In this document: positions 56,428 through 64,000 of the stretch, piece after piece
Numbering within the stretch: the first letter of the stretch is position 1
Layout of the letters: the number at the start of each line of letters is the position of its first letter
Assembly (NCBI GenBank): GCA_025677815.1
Contig: JAIXMP010000015.1
Span: 620,001-684,000, forward strand
Length of the DNA stretch: 64,000 nucleotides
Reading direction: 5' to 3'
DNA from: Phascolomyces articulosus
Lineage: Eukaryota > Mucoromycota > Mucoromycetes > Mucorales > Lichtheimiaceae
The notes under the pieces: generated by a model
What the model saw: only the letters and a program-made list of their open reading frames with translations
The model's database searches: none
What the model was told of the DNA's origin: nothing
Program-made: the position numbers and the translations under genes

Positions 56428-58551
56428 ATGATAGGAAACAAGTGTCAACACCATGAAAAGAATGATATCAAGTTAACGCTATTTCCACTCGAAGTTATAG
56501 ATCTCATTGTCAGTTATATGGATTCGAAGGATGTCAAAGAATGCATATGTACTTGTATAAGTTTCAACATGATGTTTCGTCCATTTCAATGCCAATCCAC
56601 CATCATAACGAAACGAGGTCAATTTACTCTTTTCCTCAAAGCACTCGAAAAGTATACCCCCATAGCAACAACGAGTCAGACGCCAACGACAGCTAAAAGA
56701 TGAAAGACGAATAATATACCTCGCTTTACCCATCTTGGGGAAAATGTCCGTTCCTTGGAATTAAAAGATGGGTTTATGCTTTTAGAAACAATGAAGAAAC
56801 TTGACCAATTATGTTTCAATGTTGTGTCATTACGATTCCATTGGCAAAACGTGCCTGATCATAAATTGGGTTCTACTACTGCTACCACACGTTTATTTCG
56901 ATCCCCTTTCCCGTTTTTTACCCATTTCCATCCATCCACACTTACTTCATTGACCTTAGAAGGTCACCAGTATCTTAAATGTAGTAGTCGTTCACCTCGA
57001 CGACCAAAAGCCATGATTTTACCTGCATTACGCCATGTTCCACAGCTGGAAACACTTAGACTCCTTGTCCATGCACTTACAATAGCAATAGATGATCTTG
57101 AAGAACTTGACCGTCTTTGTCCCAAATTACAACATTTTAAATGGTCACTACAGACACGATTAGAAGGGGTTGGATTAACATCGGGAACAACCATTACACC
57201 AACGCATACAATGAAAAAGCTCGTATTGCCCCATCAACGATTATGGAACAGCATAGATGTCTGTACTTCGCCATGGTGGACGTATATTTGTACCAAATAT
57301 CCACCAATTAAGACACTCGTCTTACAATCCCCAGAACAGCATATAAATATTGTCAACGCTCACTTGTCCAATCCATTATTATCACAAGATGAACAAAAAA
57401 TATTGGGTTCTATGGAGCTCAAAAAGGATTATTTTCCACAATTGGAAGAAGTTCACCTGGGATCCTTTGCTGGACGACCTTCTAGTGCATGGCCTTTGCT
57501 TGTCAAAGATATTCCCAATGTCACACTGATTGGCGATGCAACACATGGATTTTCAGATTGGATCCATTCTCCCAGCACACATAAAAATATCCAACGATTG
57601 TCATTATTTTTGATACCAAAAGCGCTCGATCAATTATCCCAATGTACTTTGTTGACCCATCTCGAACTAGGGTTTGATGATCCGTTTAAACTTGTTTATG
57701 AGAAGCTTCCACTTGATGTTTTATTATCAGCATGTCCGATTTTGTATAAATTGACTGCTTCCAATTGTCTTATTTGCTATGATCAAGAAGATACATCTGC
57801 TACAACTGCTATGATCCCTTCTGATACCGACAAAAATAGAACGGATTCAACCGCTGCACTACTATCACGATTAAATACATTGATTTTACGTAGATCAGTC
57901 TTAAAGGATAATGAAGTATTAGCGCGTATTGGTGATAGATGTCCCCAACTATCCCATCTCGATTTATCTTCCTGTGTGTGGTTTGTTGCAGACAGTTTAA
58001 AACATCCAACGACCCAAATAGATATGCCCAATCGTTATTTCTCGTTCCTTCGTATATCAGATCCTAGTCTCTTTGAATTCACTATCCCCGACGAGAATGC
58101 CCCTATGATTCGATTTAGATCATACGCTGGTCTTCATCGCGTATATCAACAACCACGGTTTCGCATTCATTGCGTGAATTCAAATGACGTATATTACACG
58201 ATCAAGAGGACGGAAGTAGAACAACAAGGAGAAAGAAAGAAAGATGAATGTGAGAATAGTAGTAATGATGCATTGACAAAAATGGAAAAAGGCACATTGC
58301 TACATATCGAACGAGACCAACACGGTAAAGTAACTTTCACCTATCCGGTTGCCTCTAAAAATAGCACGAATCAACGGAATGCACCAAGGAAGCGTAAATA
58401 TTATTTTAAAGAAGAGGAGATGCTAGCAGGTCATACTCTATGGGATTTAACATTTTATTGTCATCGTGTAGATCAACTTTATTTTAATGATCTTCGGTTA
58501 AATGTGGGCGACACAAAATCTTGTCAAAAAGTAAAAATGAAATATACTTAG
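56428..58551 (+). pseudogene. F-box/LRR protein interrupted by an in-frame TGA
   Basis: A predicted SCF substrate receptor similar in layout to the F-box gene at 15.4 kb. Codons 1-91 (56428-56700) encode an F-box (LFPLEVIDLIVSYMDSKDVKE) and ITKRGQFTLFLKALEK. A TGA at 56701-56703 then interrupts. The same frame continues open from 56704 to 58551 with TNNIPRFTHLGENVRSLELKDGF and LRR-like segments (CPKLQHFKW, FPQLEEVHLG, CPQLSHLDLS, GDRCPQLSHL). No intron that removes the TGA fits: the available GT/AG pairs either retain it or shift frame. So this is either a recent pseudogene, a sequencing error, or a protein made in two pieces or by readthrough. The C-terminus is basic (RNAPRKRKYYF). Read without the stop it is about 708 codons, normal for the group. 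Confidence 0.7.
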
Positions 58552-58672
58552 TTATTTAGTTTGTTTTCATAGTAGGACGGAACATATTAATCTAGTCGTA
58601 AAGCTTTTTTTTTTTCCAAATTATTTAAAAAGAGTTTGTATTATCTGAAAACATGCTATACATTGTCTACGC
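58552..58672. other. Short spacer
   Basis: AT-rich 3' flank of the F-box locus leading into the LINE tail. Nothing else seen. Confidence 0.5.
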
Positions 58673-58930
58673 ATGCACCATCGTCTACAGTTACCATCAT
58701 ACCATGAAGATCCTCTCTCTCACATCCTAAATCAGCTCCCAAAATCGAAACCAACCTCACTACGCAGAATCCAACACTTAAGTAGCAAATGGCCAATTGT
58801 GTGTAAAATACTTGCAGAACTTGATGCATATCAACACCCCGGTAGCAACCTCCAACAATACTACGATGACTCTCCTGGTCAGGCTTTGGTAAAATGGATC
58901 ACTCCTCCTCCTCCTTCTGAAGCAGAGTAA
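58673..58930 (+). pseudogene. LINE ORF2 C-terminal remnant
   Basis: An 85-codon frame with DPLSHILNQLPKSKPTSLRR, KWPIVCKILAELDAYQHP and PGQALVKWITPPP. It lines up with the end of the ORF2 at 3.2-5.3 kb (DPIPFVLNSLPSKRPTSDSK, IWPRLTRLMKEIDRLCH, FIMWIDQPN). The matches include the DP..(V/I)LN.LP...PTS start and the WP/EID/H pattern. It is therefore the extreme 3' end of a truncated LINE of the same broad family. Downstream, 58931-59200, is likely its 3' UTR: pyrimidine-rich, then A/T-rich. Confidence 0.8.
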
Positions 58931-61543
58931 GTTTGCTATTTATACTCTCCTTATAACTACTTTTCTTCCCTTTTATTTTTTTATTTTATTTTATTATAAC
59001 CTCTCTTCTTCCCCATTTCCTTTTTCCCTAGTGTACTCTCATTACCTAGTTAGATACAGTTACTACTTTATGTCACTTACTTTCTATAAACAGACTCACT
59101 GTAACCCCTTCATATTTTATATGACATACCCTTTAACTTTTCCCTCTAAACTTTTTCCCTGCTTACGAGCGCAGGGTTTTCATCCACTTTTTTCTCTTAA
59201 TATCTGTCTCGAACAAAAAAGTCCGACAAGGACGATGTGTTCAACAGAGACTTTAAATAAAAACCAAATTTTAAACGTATTATCTGAAGGAACTGTGAAT
59301 TTCGCGTTCCGGTTTTTCCGTCTCAATTTTTGCGTCAGAGTATATTTAAATCCTATCATTAGTTTATCCGACATCATTAAAACATGCCTTGATAATTATA
59401 ACAAAGACTTTTTTCGGCATAGATATAATGAAATTAACGAGTTCATTTTTATTTAATCACACACTGGAAATGAGAAAGGCGCGACTAAAATGAGGTATGA
59501 TATACTGTGGTATGTAAGAGGGTTGGGAGAAATATAAAGACGAAGTTGGAAAAAGTAGAAAAGTTATGGTGGACAGAAGATAGATAAAGTGGGCAAACCT
59601 GGACGAGAGATGGATGGAAATGATAAAGGACCCGTACAGATCTGGTTCCTTATAATACACGGGGGTTAGCACCTTACTACCATATGGATATGAATTGCTG
59701 TTCATAAGAATTACGACAAAAGAAAAGAACGTCATTTCATAATACCAGGGTATGATGACTGAGATCGACGCATTGTTGTTACATCCATTGATTCGTTGAG
59801 TGAATATCGTAACCGAACTTTGTAGATGAAGAAGCTTCAATACCAATAGGTGTGTATGCACCAGAAATATATCAGCTGTTTTCATTTAGGGCGTGTTTGC
59901 TTGCTGCTCAGAATTTATAGTTTGGTATCATCGTCATAAAATGGCACAACAAACAGGTCGTAGTTCAGTAGAATATAATTTTGCCCCGAAAAATTCACTT
60001 CTTGAAAATTTAGCTTAAGAGATGTTTTCAAGAAATTGCAACCAAATAGGTCCCAAGATCTGGATAAGAACATGTTTTTTAGTTGGTAATTTTACTATAT
60101 TATGTAGAATGGACTAAGTGTTATTGTAGATGTGGTATAGGAGATGAACTTTATACCACGTACTATATAAGTTATTTTTTTCGTCTAATTGTTACAGCAG
60201 CTGCTTCATTGATAATAGGTTGGAGGAACTTTTCATCATTAACCCAGGGTACCAAATATAGTACTTTCTTTTTGGCGGTGACAGATCTTAATCTATCTTC
60301 ATAGATTTGTTTTATAATTGTTGACTAAGATTCTTATATACATGGTTAATTTTTATCTCGTTTGACTTTTCAATCTATTTATTACCATATTTATATCTTA
60401 TTTTTTTTTTTATGACTGATAGTATCCTTCTAAATGCATGACTTATAAAGTTTAGTGTTGTAATTATTCTTGAGCATAAAATTGACTTGGCTGTTTTTTT
60501 TTTCTCGTAAAGTGATTAAAACCTCCTTGTATATGCCAATTTCAACCTCAATAATGTTACTTTTGGTTTGTTGCTAAGTAATTATATATAAACTGTTGTA
60601 TACCATAAACATATTTATTTTAATAAACAAAAGTTACGTAGGAGGATGTCACACATGATGTTTATACAATTTTGAGAAGCAGCTACATCAATCTTCACAT
60701 TATTTCTCTTTTAAGTACCAAAAAAAAAAGGCATTTCACCGGTGGATCGAATAATTATACATCCACTATTATTCATTTTAATTATTCAGTATTTTGTAGT
60801 GAAAAAAAGTGACATGTTCTATAAAAATTTTATTGACCAAATATCCAATAGAGGAAAAAGAATAAGAAAAGTGTATTTATGGCGTAAATGATTTTGAGTG
60901 GAAGCGAAAAGAGCTTTTTATCACTCTCTGCTATAATTCCTACTTTTGAATAAAATAATGGTCAAAGATCGATTACATAGTATTATATAATATACTAAAA
61001 CCATCCTCCCTACCGTATACCTTCTCGTCTATAATTTCCCATAGTGATGATAAAAGGCATTTATTTGTCATTATAACTATTTTTTATATACAATTCAAGT
61101 TTTTTTTTTTAGAACAGCGTATATAAGAGGCAAAGAAATATATTTATGCAGCAAAATTTGATAATTCATGCAGCAGAAAACACTGATTTATACTATTATA
61201 TAGGTAACAATATGCAATAACTCTTATTAATGAAAAATAAAAATAAAAACAATGCTATAACTATGAATAAATAACAATAACAATAATGACCATTGTCATT
61301 AGTAACAAATACATGTTGCAATGACAACCGTTCCTGAATTCTGACATTCTGAGTAATAGTAGCTGAGTGGGAAATTTCCAGAGAGAGTAATAAATAAATA
61401 AAAAATTGGCCCGCTCCTCTGATTTTTTTTTTCCTTACCTTCCCGCCTTTTTTTTTTTTCCTCATGCCTACCTTTTCTACGTTGCTACGCGATGTCGGTT
61501 CAACACTTCCGTTGATACCGCAGTTACTGCTCTCCATGCTGGA
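58931..61543. other. Spacer with LINE 3' sequence, no gene seen
   Basis: The first part is the probable LINE 3' UTR. The minus-strand frame 59457-59885 (142 codons) and the plus-strand frame 60083-60304 are hydrophobic, without conserved motifs, and are not accepted as genes. From 60.3 to 61.4 kb the sequence is AT-rich. The 5' end of the gene annotated at 61544 may extend left into 61406-61543, where the frame is open. Confidence 0.45.
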
Positions 61544-63373
61544 ATGTACGTCTCCGTTATCGTCATTCATAAAATCATTGATTATTGCTGGTATAAGCAC
61601 CCTGAACGGGCTGCTGTTGTTGCTACTGGTGCCTTCGTGGCCCACTCTGTTTTCTTCCGTTACGATGCTTCGGCTCGTACTGACCGTGTCCTTCGCTTGG
61701 CCAAGTTCTTTCGTTTGGTTTTACCACTCCCTGTGTTGCCCGCACAATTAGGAACCTCTGTCCCTGTCGTTGAATCACGTGTTAGAGTTGCTACTGTTCG
61801 TCCAATGACACATTGTCTGGACATTGAAGAAGGTCATGGCCTTGGTGAAGAGGTGTCTTTCTTTGTAAAGATTCGGCAAGAATGTTACGAGGCCCATAAA
61901 GCTCGGTTGGAACGCCTTGCGTCGGTGCAATCCACTAAGGTGGTTGGCAGCATTGCGCCTGCCGTTGCACTTTTACCACGCCGTCGTCGACGATTTCGAA
62001 TGATGGCCAGTGTATTCAGACCATTGACTCCGCTCAACCGTGAGCTTCCTCAAACTAGTCGAGCAGAATTGGGTGATTCCGATGCTGTACTTGGTCATGT
62101 TCTTGAAATTGATCCTCCAACTGAGCGTGACATCGAAATGGAAGATTTCGTGGAACGATTTGAATCGATGCACTTGTGTACGATTCCTGTTTCCCCTTCC
62201 CCAAGTATCATGTCATATGATTCTTTTGATGAAACACCACCTGTGGTGGAGCCTTTTGTTGAGGGCGCTTCTTCTGCTGCCGACTTGGGTGATTCCAATG
62301 TCGTGCCTATTTATATGCCAGTTGAAGTTGAGGCAATCGCTGATGACGGTGTGGACATGTTGGAAGGTGATTCTTCCACCGCATTCGCTGTCGTTGATGA
62401 GTACGCTCCTGGTAATGTACAACAAGAAGAAAACCAATTTAACCTCCAACATGTGGTTGATCCTTTAGTGGATCCTACTGTTGTGTTGAATGTTCCTGCC
62501 TCTGGACTGGCTACGGCTTCCATGCAAATGACCTCTGGATTGGCGACGGCTTCCATGTCAGTGACCTCTGAACCGGCTTCGGCTTTCAAGTCACCAGTTG
62601 TTGACAATGTCACTTCTGCTACCCTTTCTGCCTCTGGTTCTACTATGCGAAAGCCCTCTGGCTCTGTCATGTCTAATATGACCTCTGGACTGGCTTCGGC
62701 TTCCAAGTCATCAGGCTTTGGATTGGCGACGGCTTCCACTGACCTTGCCTCTGGCTCTGTTAAGCGAAAGACCTCTGGCTCTGCCATGTCTCAAGGCTCC
62801 GGCCATCTTGCCTCTGGACTGGCTTCGGCTTCCACGCGAATGACCTCTGGATTGGCTTCGGCTTCCATGTCATCTTTACCAGCTGTTGTGTCTGTAGTTG
62901 ACCCTAGTGTCCCTACTCCACAAAAAAATAATCATGATTTTAACTTCACTTTTTCTTTCGATTCTTCTCTTCCTCCTGCCCTTTCCTTAGTACCACCACC
63001 ATCATCATCGACATCATCATCATTCACATTCTCATTCCCTGCTCCTTCCTCCTCTTCCTCTCTTCCCGAGGCCTCCGTGGCGCAACTTGCAGTTGTTGAA
63101 GATGAAGCTGGTGAAGTTGTTGGCGAATTGGGTGTGGATCTCCTGGAAGCCTTGGGTAAGTTAAAAAAAAGAAGGGTTCTTTCATTAATAATTTGTATAA
63201 TATATATATATAAGAAATAGGTTCTAATATACATATTTGTACTCTATTTTTTATCATTATTATATATAGCTACCGTTTCGGATATGAGTGATGAAGATTA
63301 CGAGGTTTTCAAACGCCTTTATTTTGACGAATACGGTGTAGATTGGGGCGAATTAGTGAATTCTTTGGTGTGA
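61544..63373 (+). CDS. Unrecognised protein with SGLA(S/T)AS repeats
   Basis: Exons 61544-63155 and 63270-63373 (114-bp GT-AG intron) give 571 residues. The start is uncertain: the frame is open upstream to 61406 (no ATG) and reads plausibly (NTSVDTAVTALHAG), so an upstream exon with an acceptor near 61525 is possible. The N-terminal 60 residues are moderately hydrophobic (YVSVIVIHKIIDYCWYKHP). An Arg-rich patch (LLPRRRRRF) follows, then an acidic middle region. Next is a block of about 130 residues (62500-62880) with imperfect repeats of the form M-T-S-G-L-A-(T/S)-A-S. A Ser/Pro-rich FTFSF segment and an acidic C-terminus (SDMSDEDYEVFKRLYFDEYG) close the protein. G+C and codon use differ from the conserved genes of the window. 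No domain recognised; possibly a lineage-specific or element-borne protein. Confidence 0.6.
62500..62880 (+). repeat. Coding tandem repeats (SGLASAS type)
   Basis: Imperfect DNA repeats of about 33-51 bp with the core GCCTCTGGACTGGCTTCGGC or ACCTCTGGATTGGCGACGGC, followed by TTCCATG/TTCCAAG. At least six copies are in frame inside the unknown gene. Each encodes (T/A)SGLA(T/S)AS plus a variable linker, and some copies are degenerate (SEPASAFKS). Confidence 0.85.
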
Positions 63374-63415
63374 ATGACTTCGTTGTGTGTCCGGTGTTCC
63401 CTTTGCTTCCGTCAG

Positions 63416-63679
63416 GAGCATTTGGTGTATTTTTTTTTCTTGTCTTTCCTTGGCAAGTTTTTTTATTCAAGCTTTGGCGAATGTTTGGTTTCGTGTGTGT
63501 CGTGCTCGTCCGTTTGTTTTCGGTTCGAGTTTGGTTAGATGGACTTTTGTGTGGTTCGTCTCCGTTTCCGTCATCTTGGTGTGGTTTATCGCGCCTTTGG
63601 TGAGTGGTTTAGGTGTTCCTTCACCTATGGGTCCGTGGATAAGCTGTCTTGTGTTAATTTCAAGGCGATGGGTTAATTG
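63416..63679 (+). other. Exon-like block A of a tandem exon duplication (incomplete gene)
   Basis: GC-richer block ending at a strong donor (AATTG|GTAAGTG). The frame that matches block B reads LVRWTFVWFVSVSVILVWF and ends LGVPSPMGPWISCLVLISRR. It is hydrophobic in the middle. The left limit is uncertain: an acceptor CCGTCAG at 63411-63417 is the best candidate, and the frame is closed by TGA at 63375. The gene, if real, continues through block B and beyond the window. Confidence 0.45.
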
Positions 63680-63795
63680 GTAAGTGAATGATATCATTCT
63701 TCTTCTATCAATCAAGTAACAAATGTATAAATTAGTATTATCGGTCATCTAATCATTATTATATTAAATTGTTATGTTATGTAAAATAATAATAG

Positions 63796-63957
63796 GTTTG
63801 GGTACCGTGTTTACCCTTTGGATGAACTTGAGTGTGGTTCGTCTTCGTGGTCGTCTTGGCTTGGCTGTCGCGACTTTGGTGTGGTTCTGGGTGTCTCCGC
63901 GCCGTTTGAGTCGTGGACAGGTTGCCCTGTTGGTGTTACAAGGCGACGCGTCTGGTG
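63796..63957 (+). other. Exon-like block B of a tandem exon duplication (incomplete gene)
   Basis: Bounded by AATAATAG| and |GTAAGTAATC, 162 bp. Joined in phase 2 to block A, its frame reads YRVYPLDELECGSSSWSSW and ends LGVSAPFESWTGCPVGVTRR, then RVW. The end is clearly homologous to that of block A (LGV.....W..C.V...RR). Both blocks end in phase 2, so exon duplication keeps the frame. An alternative open frame through block B (GTVFTLWMNLSVVRLRGRL) cannot be excluded. Confidence 0.45.
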
Positions 63958-64000
63958 GTAAGTAATCATATTATTTTTATTTTTATTATATTGACATATA

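Noticed and set aside
59457..59885. 142-codon minus-strand frame as a membrane protein gene
   Set aside because: Composition is that of translated AT-rich DNA (Phe, Ile, Ser, Tyr). No conserved motif, and it lies beside LINE 3' debris.

Overview
This is a nuclear window from an AT-rich, intron-rich fungus. The most likely source is an early-diverging Mucoromycota species (Mucorales type). The reasons are short GT-AG introns, very AT-rich spacers, F-box/LRR genes, 5'-truncated non-LTR retrotransposons, and the overall set of single-copy housekeeping genes. The assignment is an inference from gene style; no rRNA or mitochondrial marker is present. Where I give exon coordinates, I traced every splice site by hand and checked that the reading frame stays open and the phases add up.

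Left third (1-19.2 kb). An AP-1 sigma clathrin-adaptor gene (minus) has a 5'-truncated LINE abutting its promoter. Then come a 135-bp tandem duplication, a xylose-reductase-type aldo-keto reductase (minus), a ten-exon aldehyde dehydrogenase (plus), an F-box/LRR gene (minus), a decayed LINE tail and a tRNA-Leu(AAG).

Middle (19.2-26.6 kb). This is an extremely AT-rich repeat region with almost no recognisable protein. It holds a long foldback element, diverged direct repeats that look like LTRs, two LTR-like units joined head to tail, a roughly 155-bp tandem array, a divergent inverted duplication around a 16-bp-stem hairpin, and a periodic series of small GC-rich hairpins. The hairpin stems change on both sides together, and each of the 'a' hairpins sits next to a splice-donor-like motif. 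I consider this series the most unusual signal in the window.

Right-centre (26.6-55.3 kb). This is the gene-dense housekeeping part: a small membrane protein, Elongator subunit ELP5 head to head with an SLC35/TPT-type transporter, a small MGCC-lipidated protein, UTP14 of the SSU processome, a BEM46/ABHD13-like hydrolase (with a GC-AG intron and an 18-nt microexon), a complete 2750-residue IRA/neurofibromin Ras-GAP (with an apparent 2-nt microexon) and a small heat-shock protein.

Right end (55.3-64 kb). An F-box/LRR gene with an in-frame TGA, another LINE tail, and an unrecognised gene with SGLASAS-type repeats. After that come two homologous exon-like blocks with the same splice phase; the second runs to the window edge. 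The genes do not form one pathway. Functionally they cover membrane traffic (AP-1), polyol/aldehyde metabolism, ubiquitin targeting, tRNA modification, ribosome biogenesis, Ras control and proteostasis.
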